Assembly: GCA_035771175.1 (NCBI GenBank)
Contig: CM069596.1
Location: 10,094,001-10,158,000 of the forward strand
DNA: 64,000 nucleotides
Reading direction: 5' to 3'
Origin: Paratinospora sagittata
Taxonomy: Eukaryota > Streptophyta > Magnoliopsida > Ranunculales > Menispermaceae
Positions 34,856 through 46,859 of this stretch are shown here, piece by piece. A program made the position numbers and the translations under genes. Within the stretch, counting starts at the first letter, position 1; every line of letters begins with the position of its first letter. The notes beneath the pieces are model-generated. The model did no database searches and was not told the origin of the DNA. It worked only from the letters and a program-made list of their open reading frames with translations.

Positions 34856-36309
34856 AGAAAAAACAAAAATGTATTGTATTAATTGTTAGAAAGCACGGAG
34901 CAAAAGCTTTACAAAACATCGAAAACAAACATAGCCCCTACGAATGCACAAATTTACCCCAACCTCTGAGCCAATCGCTCAGAGCAAAGCCCTTAGACAA
35001 CTTGCAATTACCAACCCAAAAAGAAGCTAGCAAGAACGATTTTTCCCACACTTCTGCAGGCTGGAGATCAATTTCCTTAAACACCCTAGCATTCCTTTCC
35101 TTCCACAACGACCACAACACTGCTAAACAAACCACCTGCCAATGGTCTTTCCACTCCACGTGGATGGTGTTAATGAACGGGAACAAAGAAAAATGATCAA
35201 CCTCAACCTCGTCCAATCGCATGACGGGGAAATGGATACACCACCTACGCCAAACCTCTCTGGAATATGAGGACTTTCAAAAAAGATGATCAATGGACTC
35301 CGCACTACTCTTGCAAAGAATACACCAGCAAGGAAAGAGGCACATGTTGGGGAATCTTCTCCGTAGCATATCATTGGTATTCACCTTACCATGGGCCACC
35401 ACCCACCCAAAAAATTTAACTTTAGATGGTACTTGTGCTTCCATAGAGAAATATGATGAGAAAAAGAAGGAATAGAGCTATCGTCAAGGAGAGCTGAGAA
35501 GAAAGATTTGGTGGAAAAATTACCCGAAGGGTCCCAAGGCTAGTCGATTTTGTCCCCGTCCCTGTTGAGAACACAACCCTCAAGTAAACCAACAAGAGAC
35601 TCAACATCTCACTCCCCTCTAGGATGGAAATTGCTTCCAAACTGAATTCCCTCCCTAAGGTTATAGTCGCTCCTAAAATCTGAAATAGGTCTGTTGTGGA
35701 ACAAGGAGCGAAGGTAGAGGCTTGGAAAAAGATTTTGAAATGTGTCGGTCCCACACCAAAGATCTCCCAAAAACGAATGGAAGCACTATTCCCAATCTTA
35801 AATCTGGTGTAAGGAAGATAATCGGGGTACAAAGAAGCTATGAATTTCCACGGGCATTTGAGTGTTGCCCTCAAAGCGAGACCCGTGTCCCTACAGCTTT
35901 TCGAAAGGCCATGCCTACTGCGAATCACCCGGCTCCACAATTGCTCCTGCTCACGAGGGAACTTCCACAACCACTTGCCCACCAAAGCTTTATTTCTTCT
36001 CCCTATATTACCTACCCTCAAACCACCAAGCTCCACCTTCCTCTGTACAATATGCCAAGCAACAAGATAAGAGCCATGACCCTTGATGTCATTTCCCCAC
36101 ATAAAATCCCTCATAAGCTTCTCAATAATGTTCGCCACCTTTTGTGGGACTTTGAACACTGACATATAGTATGTAGGAAGAGCATCCAACACAGATTTAA
36201 TGAGAGTCAACCTACCTCCCTTTGATGGGAAACTCCTCTTCCAGCCATCTAATTTTCTCAACACCTATGAAATCATCGGATACCATAAATCAAGCCTAGA
36301 TGGATTACA
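34856..36309 (-). pseudogene. LINE ORF2, 3' part: RT thumb and C-terminal region
   Basis: Continues with NPSRL, LRKLDGWKRSFPSKGGRLTL, VLDALPTYYMSVFKVP and IEKLMRDFMWG, the conserved block after the RT palm, then a C-terminal region ending WKERNARVF. Several frameshifts (about 35470 and 35250) and a stop (MIS*VLRK, about 36265) occur. A short 3' UTR and the poly(A) tail follow. Confidence 0.9.
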
Positions 36310-36880
36310 TGTTAACCTATGCGGTTCATCACTTAGCTCGTCCCTAAATATACTGTGATAAAGTATATTTTGATGATTACAAACAAAGTACTTTTCGGTG
36401 CTAAGCATGCGTGTATCAAGATTTCATCAAAGCACCTAAGGAAAGCAAAAAGTCAAGGAACGACTCGAACAAGGAACTCAAAGATCACATCCAATGGTCA
36501 AGTTTGTCTCAACCAAAGGACTTCAACGGTCACATCATGATTTCAAGATTACTTCACTCGAACGATTCGATCAAGTTTCATGTCTACATCTCTCGATCAA
36601 CGTTCAAGTCATTCAACTCCGCAAAGCTCTTATTGAAGATCTCATAATGAAGAGTTGGATTTAACGGTATGTCTTTCCCAAATCGTTATTGCTCAAAATA
36701 TTTTTCAAAACCATGCATAAATCATCTACATATGTTTTGCTAATCTGCATGTTTTGATTTCATGTTTTTACGGTATTTCAAAAGATCTAATACTATATAT
36801 TTATTTTGAAATCTACCGTGTTTATTCGCATTTTATCGTATATTTTATCGCGAGTCAAAACTGTTTTCAAAGAGTCTTTC

Positions 36881-37560
36881 AGGACGCTAATGAAATAGCA
36901 ACGCTCTCCTGAACTTGATAAGTCAGGACGCTGATAGTAATTAGGACGCTGATAACGTTCAAGGTTGAATTGAACTGATTTATCAGGACGCTTACTTGTA
37001 TAGTAGCGACCTCCTTTATTAGTCAACCTCTGAAGTTGTCAGGAAGCTGACTCAACATCAGCTCACTGAAAGATGTCTTAAGTTCTTCAAAGAATGTATC
37101 TTTGAGGACGCTGATAGTTATAAGTTGAACAATCTATCATGACGCTATCTGGATAGAAGCGCCCTCACCTTTAGGAATCAACTTAGTAACTTTCAGGACG
37201 CTGATTGTCTTTCAGCGTGCTTGTGTCTTTATTTAAAATGTTTTTAACTGGTAGGACGCTTACATAGTTGTAGCGCCCTCATGTTTTGTTTTTATGTTTT
37301 AAACCGGCAGGACGCTTACTTGAATAGTAGCGACCTCATGTAATTAACTGTTTTATAACATAGCAGGACGCTAACTGTGCATTAACGCCCTCAAGTTTAA
37401 GTCGTCTAAGTGACAAAGTAAGTCAGGACGCTTACGAGTTAATAGCGCCCTCACTTAAGTGTTCAGAATGACGCTTATACGTAATAAGCGCCCACAAGGA
37501 ACAAAACGACATTGTTGATATTATGCGTTAGGACACTGATTACGAAATCCGGACGCTAAT
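36881..37560 (+). repeat. Array of GGACGCT...AGCGCCC dyad repeats in the LTR
   Basis: About 15 GGACGCT-like cores, the most regular at 37194, 37252, 37308, 37363 and 37424 (spacing 55-61 bp). Many are followed 12-20 bp later by AGCGCCCTC, giving an imperfect dyad (for example GGACGCTTAC...GTAGCGCCC) in each unit. The array ends about 270 bp upstream of the TATA box at 37831. Confidence 0.88.
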
Positions 37561-38576
37561 TCAACAACTGTCACGGTTCGAATAAGTACACTACCTCAGT
37601 TTACTTTTTCAGAATAGACCTTTGCACAGAGTCCTTTTCAGACCCATCAGAGATCATCTTTGATACATGAAATAAGTTTTTCTAAAACTTTTTTTTTTCA
37701 TGAAATCTGAAAAGAACCAGAATGTTAGTAAAAATTGCAGTTGCCATTTTCATATAACATTTTAGCTGTTGTGTTTAAACGTTCATATTATTTGAACTTC
37801 AAATGTCTAACGGCTATGTCCCACTAAGTTTATAAATACCAACACTTGGGACCAAACAACTTGCCAATCATTTTGTATTGTGCCAATACTTTTTAAAAAT
37901 TAGTCTGTGTCAAAATGTTTTTCATTATCTAAACTTTTAAAGTATTTTTCACTGATACCTTATGCATTCAAATGATTTTTATACTGAGCTTATTTTCATT
38001 CTATCTTTGAAAATCTATTTGATTTGGTACCAACTCAAATTCTCAGCACTGATTCATATCTGGTATCATTCTTGCTGGACATAGAATTTGAGAAATAGTT
38101 CAAGATATACAATTGTACTTGATTTCATATCTTAAGTATTGTATTGAACTATATCAGTAGTTGCGTTAACTACTGATCATTGAACAAGAAGTTTTCATAC
38201 TTATATTCTATATCTATTTTGAAAATTGTCTGTCTTTGATTTACACCAGTCCTTCGTGTTTTAAGTCGATCTTTATTCGGTATTTATTACTTTCGAAGAA
38301 GCACTGATTTTCATATCACATCATTCATGCTTTTCGAAACTGCACTTGAGCAATACCGAACATTGAAAGGTAAAGGACTAAAGGTGTATTTCAACTTAGT
38401 ATTACGTATTCATATTTCATATCTTTGCAATGCTATGTATTGAGCTTAATTGTATAGTGTTCTATTTTGTTAGAACCAACATTATTTGAATTGTAATTTG
38501 CTGGTGTGTTTTGGTGTGAAACAACCAGAACAAGGGGACGTGGTTCACTTAAGTGATTTCAGATTGGAAATCACAA

Positions 38577-38835
38577 CGGTGTTTCCTGATCTCGTAAAAG
38601 AAACATGGGTTCTTCCTCAGCCCGAAAAAAGGAAACCGGTTCTTCCTGATCCCGTAAAAAAAACATGGATTCTTCCTCAGCCCAGAAAAAGGAAACCGGT
38701 TCTTCCTCATCCCGTAAAAGGATAGGTTATCTCTTAGCCTTTAAAAGAGAATCGGTTCTTCCTTATCCCGTAAAAAGAACATGGGTTTCTCCTTAGCCCG
38801 TAAAAGGATAAGTTTGCCTTCAACCTATAAAGGGC
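38577..38835 (+). repeat. ~60-bp tandem repeat near the LTR 3' end
   Basis: Four units beginning CGG(T)GTTTCCTGATC / CGGTTCTTCCTxATCCCGT at 38577, 38637, 38697 and 38752, each with an internal half-repeat (ACATGGxTTCTTCCTCAGCC). It lies downstream of the TATA box, in the transcribed part of the LTR. Confidence 0.88.
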
Positions 38836-39034
38836 AGTTGTAACGGTTTGGTTCTCACCCATAAGAGAATCAGTTAGTGGATTGAGAAAATCTTAATCGG
38901 GAGATTAGGTAGTGGACTTAGGCTTAGCCGAACTATTATAAATCTGTGTGTCACACGTTTGCAATTTAGTTTGTGTTCTATTTTGCTTCCAATTCCATCG
39001 CACCCAATTCACCCCCCTCTAGGGTGGACCAACA

Positions 39035-39083
39035 TTACCACCTAGAGGCATGCCCAAATACGTCATAGGCCAACTCCCCGCAG
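39035..39083 (-). pseudogene. LINE ORF2 sliver between two insertions
   Basis: 49 bp of LINE left between copia 1 and the solo LTR. The minus strand encodes TYLGMPLGG, the conserved post-RT motif of plant L1 elements, exactly the text needed between 44511 (upstream) and 36309 (downstream). Confidence 0.9.
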
Positions 39084-39367
39084 TGTTACCGAGTATACAA
39101 ATTTAGAAGTTTATGCAATTTAGAAGTTTATGCAATTTAGGACTCTATTATTATTAGCTGTATATATTATCTTACCATGTATAGATGCTAAAGATTAGGA
39201 ATCTGTTAGATATATATTATCTTACCATGTATAGATGCAAAAGATAAGGAATCTGTTAGACTACATGTATAGCATATATCAATATATATAATGAAAGGAA
39301 CGCCGAATGAAAGGGCAACTTTTCCAAATCTCTCTTCGTATTTTTCTGGTATCGGATTACTTTGACA
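39084..39367 (+). repeat. 5' LTR of copia 1
   Basis: TGTTACCGAGTATAC to ACTTTGACA. It has an internal duplicated segment (TATATATTATCTTACCATGT twice). It is followed directly by the initiator-Met-tRNA primer-binding site TGGTATCAGAGAG. The only difference from the 3' LTR that I see is GAATGAAAG here versus GAATCAAAG. Confidence 0.97.
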
Positions 39368-40123
39368 TGGTATCAGAGAGATCTACCTCTAGAGTAATGG
39401 TTTTCCCTGCCAATGATTTGACGAAGATCTGGATGTTGTAATCCGCTAGGGTTCCTCCGTCGTCCAATTGCTTTCCGGCGTAGACGAGTCGCTGCATTCG
39501 ATCCCTTGCGAGATCATCCACCGCTTGAACGCTCTTAATCTCTGCTCATTTTTCGCTGCCTCTGTCGCCGACGAAATAGCTGCAAGCGCGCGTTCCCCGT
39601 GAAGGTTTTGACGAAGGTTTTGCTTTCTGGTCTGTCGATCGTGTCGCTCGATTCAACCTCGAGGGTTATTGTCTTCCCCGTTAGGGTTTCCGTGTTCCCG
39701 AAAATCTGCATCTTCTCCTCCTTTCGATCTTTCTTACGTCTTCTTCTTGGCCTTTACGATCAATCAACCAACCTAAGAGAGAAAGAAAGGATCAGAAGAT
39801 TTTTATTCACAGTTTTCTGGGTTCTCTTGTTCTTGGCGGAAGTAAGGTCATCTTCGTGTTGCTTCCCCGCGAAGATCAACCTCTGCTGATCCGGCGGAAT
39901 TCCCTCTTTGTCCTGGATCTTGGCCTTGCGGTTGTTGCTCGTGTCGCTACGTTGTCGCTTCTTGCAAATTTTTGGCGCGGCAGCTGGTTGGATTCCTGGT
40001 TTGTGTGCCTCTTATAATTTTTCGGTGCAATTTTTTTTGGTGGGTGTTTGTTTGTGTATTTTTTTTTCTCACCGTGCAAGTTACAATTTTTTGGTGGGAT
40101 TTTATCTGTCTCTTGGTTGCATC

Positions 40124-43100
40124 ATGTCATCGGATAAGTTGGAATCATTCCATTTTCGATTTACTGGTAAAAATTATTCTGCTTGGGAGTTCCAATTTAA
40201 ATTATTTGTCAAAGGAAAAGAATTGTGGGGTCATATTGATGGGAGTGTTCCCGCACCTCAAGGTGCCGAGGCTTTGTCTAAGTGGGATATTCATGATGCT
40301 CGGGTTATGACTTGGATCCTTAGCTCGATTGAGCCTCACCTTGTTCTCAATTTGAGGCCTTATAAAACTGCTGCTGCTATGTGGAATTATCTTAACACGG
40401 TTTACAATCAAGATAACTCTGCTAAACGATTTCAATTGGAGTATGAGATGGCTAATTTCACACAAGGCAGTCTCTCTATTGAGGAATATTTTTCTGGTTT
40501 TCAAACTCTTTGGGCTGACTATTGCGACATTGTTTATGCTAAAGTTCCCACTGCAGCTCTCTCTGCTATCCAAGAAGTGCATGCAACCAGCAAGCGAGAT
40601 CAATTCTTGATGAAGTTACGACCTGATTTTGACATTGCCCGTTCTAATCTGATGAACCGTCATCCTGTACCATCTTTGGATGCTTGCTTGAGTGAACTTC
40701 TTCGTGAGGAGCAGCGTATCGTTACTCATGCTGCCATGGAACATCGGGCTAATGTTAGTGCACCTGTTTCTGTGGCTTATGCAGCACAAGGGAGAAATAA
40801 GGGTAGAGACATGCGTGTTGTCCAGTGCTTTAGTTGTAAAGCTTTTGGCCATATTGCTCGGGATTGTCCCAAGAAGTTCTGTAACTACTGCAAGAAACAG
40901 GGTCATATCATCTCTGCTTGTCCCATTCGACCTGAAAGGAAGCAGGGTACTGCTTATCATGCCTCCACTGGTGCCTCTAGTTCTGCTGCATTGCCTGATG
41001 CCTCTCCGGTTGTTCCTATTTCTGCTTCTCCAGCCTTAGCAAATCCGAACACACTCACTCCTGAAATGGTACAACAGATGATCATTTCTGCTTTTTCTGC
41101 TTTTGGGCTCTCAGGTAATCATAAAGTTTCTTCTAAGCCATGGTATTTTGACTCCGGAGCCTCTAACCATATGACCAATACTATTGCTCCTCTTTCCAAT
41201 GTCAGAAATTATGATGGAAATCTGAAAATTAACACCGCTGATGGCAGTTCTCTGCCTATCAGTGCTGTTGGTGATCTTTCCTCTTCCTTAACTGATGTTT
41301 TTGTGTCTCCTGACCTCTCCACAAATCTTATTTCTGTTGGTCAATTGGTTGATAATAATTGTAATGTCCATTTCTCCCATTCTGGTTGTGTTGTGCAGGA
41401 TCAAGTGTCAGGGAAGATGATCGCGAAGGGGCCTAAAGTGGGACGACTCTTTCCTCTTCATGTTTCTCATTCCCCTATTATTCCTCGTTTTCCTTTACTT
41501 TCATTTGCATGTCATGTTGTTGGTTCTGGAAATAAGATGTGGCATAGACGTCTAGGCCACCCAAACTCTGATGTTCTTCGTACTTTGTTTAATTCTGGAT
41601 TATTGGGAAATAAAGCATGCTCTTCTATTGATCTTTCTTTTGATTGTACATCATGCAAACTTGGCAAAAGTAAAGTTCTACCTTTTCCTCATCATGCATC
41701 TCGTGCCTCACAATGTTTTGAGATTATTCATAGTGATGTTTGGGGGATTGCACCTGTTGTTTCTCATGCGCATTACAAGTACTTTGTTACTTTCATTGAT
41801 GACTTTAGTCGCTTTACTTGGGTTTACTTCCTCCGGGCTAAGGGTGAAGTTTTTTCAGTCTTTAAGCGCTTTCTTGCACTTATTGAGACTCAATTCTCTG
41901 CCAGCATCAAGGTCTTGCGCTCTGATTCTGGCGGCGAATACATGTCTAATGAGTTTCAGGACTTTCTTCAGAGCAAAGGGATCCTCTCTCAACGTTCTTG
42001 TCCTTCGACACCACAGCAAAACGGTGTTGCTGAAAGGAAAAATCGCCACCTTCTTGATGTAGTAAGAACTCTTTTACTTGAATCATCTGTTCCTCCTCGT
42101 TTTTGGTGTGAAGCACTTTCTACTGCAGTTCATTTGATCAATCGCTTACCCTCTCCTACGCTAAATCATGTTTCTCCTTTCTTTAAGTTGTTTGGTTATT
42201 CTCCTTTATATTCTGATCTTCGTACATTTGGTTGTGTTTGTTTTGTGCATCTTCCTCCTCATGAACGGCATAAACTTACCGCTCAGTCTGTTAAGTGTGT
42301 TTTTCTTGGTTATGCTATCCCTCACAAGGGTTATGTTTGTTATGATCCCCATGGTTGTCGTATACGGGTTTCCCGGAATGTGATTTTCTTTGAAAATCAA
42401 TATTTCTTTCCATCTCATTTTGAGCTGCCATCTGCATCTGTATCTCTTCTGCCTATTTTTTCTGAATCTCCAACAATTGTGGAAAGGTTCAAACCCGGTT
42501 TTGTGTATGAGAGACGTAGTCGACATGAGTCTGGTTCCTCTGTGCCTCCTTCCGATCTTGACCCGGCGCCTGATCCTGCTCCTGCTTCCACCACTCTTCG
42601 TCGGTCTACTCGTCCTTCTCGACCCCCTAATTGGTATGGTTTCTTCTCTCCTGTCTCTCTTGTCGCTACTTTATCCACTATTTCCATTCCCTCTTGCTAC
42701 AAACAGGCCATGGAACATGAGTGTTGGCAAATTGCAATGCAAGCAGAACTTCAAGCACTTGAGGAGAATCACACTTGGGATATTGTTCCTTGTCCCCCTA
42801 CAGTCAAACCTATTGGGAGTAAATGGGTTTTTTCTGTCAAACTTCGTTCTGATGGCTCTTTGGACCGGTACAAAGCTCGCCTTGTAGCCCTGGGTAACAA
42901 GCAGGAATATGGGGTTGATTATGAGGAGACATTTGCTCCTGTTGCCAAAATGACCACGGTTCGAACCATCTTAGCTATTGCTGCTTCACAGTCGTGGCAA
43001 CTACATCAGATGGATGTGAAGAATGCCTTTCTTCATGGTGATCTCCAAGAAGAGGTTTACATGAAGCTTCCCTCTGGTATGACTATTTCTTCTCCTCATG

Positions 43101-44219
43101 ATGTATGTAAGCTAAGGCGTTCTCTGTATGGGCTCAAGCAAGCGCCCCGCGCTTGGTTTGAGAAGTTTCGCAGTACACTTCTTTCCTTCAGTTTTACACA
43201 GTCAATATGATTCTTCTCTCTTCTTCCACAAATCTACGTCGGGTATAGTTATTCTCTTGGTTTATGTGGATGATATTATCATTACTGGCACTGATTGTGG
43301 TTTGATTACTAAGCTTCAACAGCTGTTACATGTTACTTTCCATATGAAAGATCTTGGCCAGCTCACATACTTCTTAGGATTGGAAGTTCATCATCGAGCC
43401 CATGGCATTTTCGTGAACCAACATAAGTATATTCAAGATCTTATCACTTTGGCTGGTTTGGAGGACACTGCTTCTGTTGATACTCCTATGGAGGTAAATG
43501 TCAAATACAGGAAAGATGAAGGGGACCTTCTAGATGATCCTACTCTCTATCGGCGCTTGGTTGGGAGTCTTATCTACTTGACCACTACTCGACCTGATAT
43601 CTCCTATGCTGTCCATCAGGTCAGTCAATTTATGTCTTCTCCTCGGCATCTCCATCTTGCTGCCGTTCGCCGCATCATTCGCTATCTTCGAGGATCACCA
43701 ACTCGTGGATTGTTCTTTCCTTCCGAATCCTCTCTTCAACTTGTTGCCTATAGTGATGCTGATTGGGCTGGGTGTCCGGATACACGTCGATCTACTACAG
43801 GTTGGTGTATGTTTTTAGGTGATGCGTTAATTTCTTGGCGATGTAAGAAACAAGATCGTGTTTCTAAATCCTCTACTGAGGCTGAGTATCGTGCCATGTC
43901 TACTGCTTGTTCTGAAATTGTATGGCTGCGTGGTCTCCTTGAGGAGCTTGGGTTTCCTCAGACTACTTCTACCCCTCTTCATGCTGATAACACTAGTGCT
44001 ATTCAGATTGCCACCAATCCTGTTTTCCATGAACGCACCAAGCACATTGAAGTTGATTGTCATTCTATTCGAGACACTTTGGAAAGTCGGGTGATATCTC
44101 TTCCTCACATCTCTTCTGATCTCCAAGTGGCTGATATCTTCACCAAAGCTATGACTCGACAGCGGCATCAATTTCTTGTTGGCAAATTGTTGCTGATTGA
44201 CTTACCAGCATCAATTTGA
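40124..44219 (+). pseudogene. Copia 1 gag-pol polyprotein with a single frameshift
   Basis: Start chosen at [11 protein letters not shown] (40124); the frame is open further upstream, but this Met begins the gag homology. Order: gag; two CCHC knuckles ([14 protein letters not shown] and [14 protein letters not shown]); protease [12 protein letters not shown]; integrase zinc finger ([15 protein letters not shown]) and DDE core ([22 protein letters not shown]); RT ([52 protein letters not shown]); RNase H (SDADWAGC, STEAEYRAM, ADNTSAIQIA). The frame breaks once, near 43200, where TCACAGTCAATATG has lost two bases relative to the expected TQSQYD text; it continues in a second frame (43208-44219). 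All catalytic residues seem present. The clade within copia was not determined. Confidence 0.95.
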
Positions 44220-44226
44220 GGGGGGA

Positions 44227-44510
44227 TGTTACCGAGTATACAAATTTAGAAGTTTATGCAATTTAGAAGTTTATGCAATTTAGGACTCTATTATTATTAG
44301 CTGTATATATTATCTTACCATGTATAGATGCTAAAGATTAGGAATCTGTTAGATATATATTATCTTACCATGTATAGATGCAAAAGATAAGGAATCTGTT
44401 AGACTACATGTATAGCATATATCAATATATATAATGAAAGGAACGCCGAATCAAAGGGCAACTTTTCCAAATCTCTCTTCGTATTTTTCTGGTATCGGAT
44501 TACTTTGACA
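44227..44510 (+). repeat. 3' LTR of copia 1
   Basis: Identical to the 5' LTR but for one substitution. It follows the polypurine tract at 44218-44226 and the polyprotein stop at 44217-44219. Confidence 0.97.
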
Positions 44511-46748
44511 CGCAGAACATCCAACTAAATTGGCCATATTCCTCAACCATTCCTGCTGAACAGAAACACCTGCCAACTAGCTCATGGACATATTAATCAC
44601 CGTGCCAGACACCCAACAAAAACACTTCACATCCTTGGATGCATTACTAATGCACTCCTTGTCTCCCTTCAAGAAAATCAGTGTGTCATCAGCAAACTGG
44701 AGGTGAGTAACTTCCTCATCATCCCGCCCTACCACAAAACCCCTTAACAAACTGGCAACCTTTGCTTTGTCCAACATTCTTCCTAGCACATCAACCACAA
44801 AAGTAAAAAAGAACGAGGATAAAGGATCACCCTGCCTTAATCCCCTTTCACTAACTATTTTCCCCCTTGGGCTGCCATTAACAAAAATAGAATAAGAGAC
44901 TGATCTCAGACACCCATGCATCCATTTCCTCCATTTCTCCCAAACCCCTTCTTCATCAAAACAAAATCAAGAAATTGCCAATTCACCATATCATATGCCT
45001 TGGCAAAATCAAGCTTAAGCACAACCCCTTCTTTTCATCTAGCTCGATGGTCTTCAACCAGTTCATTTGCAATCACAACCGCATCAATTATTTGCTGCCC
45101 TTGAACAAAAGCCTTCTGATTTTCTGAAATTGTGGTGTGCAAAACTCCCTTCAACCTATTTGCCAACACCTTCACAAGGATCTTATACAGACATGAAACC
45201 AAACTGATGGGCCTAAAGTCCGCAACTTTACGGGATATAGTCTTTTTAGGTATCAGACATAAATATGCCTCGTTAGTACATCCATTGACAATCCCTATTT
45301 GATTGAACTCCAAGAGCACTTTCATTAGATTGGCTTTAACCACCTCCCAACAACTTTGAAAAAAAGACATTGTCATGCCATCAGGGCCAGGGGCCTTGGA
45401 TCCTTCACAATCGAACACAGCTTGCTTAACCTCATCTTCAACAAATGCCACTTCCAGCTCTGCACTATCCACATCCCTAATGGTACTCCAACCCAATCCG
45501 TCCACACCCCAAACACAATGTTCACTGCTAGCATAAACTTTGCTGAAATAATCAGTAATCTCCTTAACAATCCCTTCCTCGTCGACCACCTTGGACCCAT
45601 CCTCTAACTCCAAACTATAAAAAGAATTTGTGGATCTTCTACCACTCATAAGCCTGTGGAAAAATTTCGAGTTGGCATCTCCCTCCTTAAACCACTGAAC
45701 TCTAGATTTAATGATGGCTTCCCTGTCTTCAATCATACACAACTTCAACAATTCATCTTTGGCTATCCTTCTCTGACACCCCAAATCTTCATTCCACTCA
45801 GCCCCTCCTTCCATTTTGTCGAGCCAAAGGACTTTAGCCTCCAATTCCTTCCTCCTCACCACTTCCCAACCCCTAATTTCCTTTTCCTAGACATGAATCT
45901 TATTTTTAACAGTCTTGATCGTCTGCATGAACCTATAACCCTCCCAAGCATAAGGAATACTTTCCTTCCACCATCCCTTAATACGGCTCTTGAACTCCCC
46001 AAGAGAGATTAGATGACTATTAAACCTAGGGGGGGAGGTCCCCACAAAGGCTTTGAAGTGTCCAAAATGACCGGCCAGTGATATGAAACGAACCTCCCTC
46101 CAACCTCTTGTCTAAAAAAAGATAACATCTCTGCCCACTCTGCACCAAGCAAGAATCTATCACGTCTGCAACAAACTGGAGAGGCTCGGAAATTAGACCA
46201 CGTAAAGAGACCATTGAGTAATGGAGGGTCAATAAGTTCCAACTCCCTAATTAATTCATCAAACTCTCTCATGCTCCTTGTTACCCCACCGTTGTTCACC
46301 TTCTCGAAAAGACCACGCACGACATTAAAGTCTTCTCCAACGCACCATTTTCCCCCGCAAATCCAACTAAGCCACGCTAGCTCATCCCATAAATGTCGCC
46401 GAGCTTGTCTGTCATTGGGCCCGTACACACCAGACAGCCACCAATAATCCCCATCCCCACGACCACCTTCACAGAGACAGTAAATTCCCCCAAAAGTTCG
46501 TCAACCACTTTAAACCCCCTAGAATCCCATAAAACTACCAAACCTCCAGCAGAGCCACTAGCTAGAAGATAAACCCAGTCCTTAAACCGTGACTGCCAAA
46601 GTGCCCCTATCAAGTCTATGTCAATATTTTGTCCTTTAACTTTCTGCAAAATCACAAAATCTAGTCAACTCCTCCTGATGTACCGTTTGATCATCCGCCT
46701 CTTCTCCTTAGAACCGCACCCTCGAATGTTCCATGAAAGAATCTTCAT
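44511..46748 (-). pseudogene. LINE ORF2, 5' part: endonuclease and RT core
   Basis: Starts MKILSWNIRGCG at 46748, the standard start of plant L1 endonuclease. Endonuclease text continues (LWQSRFKDWVYL, GEDFNVVR, FTWSN). RT follows: SKAPGPDGM, LIPKK, DFRPISLVSCLYKI, NQKAFVQGQQIIDAV, RGLRQGDPLS and the catalytic FADDTLIF (about 44680-44700). In-frame stops and shifts (for example about 46668 and 44577) make it non-functional. Translation resumes at 39083 and below after the copia insertion, as in other plant L1 RTs. Confidence 0.9.
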
Positions 46749-46859
46749 TGAGAACATCGTAACCAACCAAGAAGCACTACACAACCAAACGAATCACTCC
46801 ACACCGATAGCAGCCGGTCCACCACTTTCCAGCTCGACCAGAAACAAGGACATTTTTCT

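Larger units (their letters stand above)
36310..39034 (+). mobile_element. Solo LTR of a SIRE-like copia family, 2725 bp, in LINE ORF2
   Basis: Starts TGTTAACCTATG, ends GGACCAACA, flanked by TTACA (36305-36309) and TTACC (39035-39039), which fits a 5-bp TSD with one later change. The LINE frame is contiguous across it. TATA box TATAAATACC at 37831. It contains two tandem arrays (36881-37560 and 38577-38835). No internal domain adjoins it, so it is a recombination product. Confidence 0.85.
39084..44510 (+). mobile_element. Young, nearly intact Ty1/copia retrotransposon (copia 1)
   Basis: 5427 bp with 284-bp LTRs (39084-39367 and 44227-44510) that differ at one base as far as I can read, flanked by TSD CGCAG (39079-39083 and 44511-44515). 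Primer-binding site TGGTATCAGAGAG at 39368-39380, polypurine tract GAGGGGGGA at about 44218-44226. It interrupts LINE ORF2 just right of the TYLGMPLGG sliver. Inserted in the giant MADS intron in antisense orientation. Confidence 0.97.

Noticed and set aside
35722..36162. 146-residue plus-strand frame
   Set aside because: It is the complement of well-conserved LINE ORF2 text on the minus strand.
36881..37560. Regularly spaced repeats resembling a CRISPR array
   Set aside because: Units are variable, spacing is irregular, spacers are themselves similar, and the array lies inside a plant LTR.
43128..44219. Separate 363-residue protein after copia 1 RT
   Set aside because: It is the continuation of the same polyprotein after a 2-bp deletion; its YVDD and RNase H complete the pol order.
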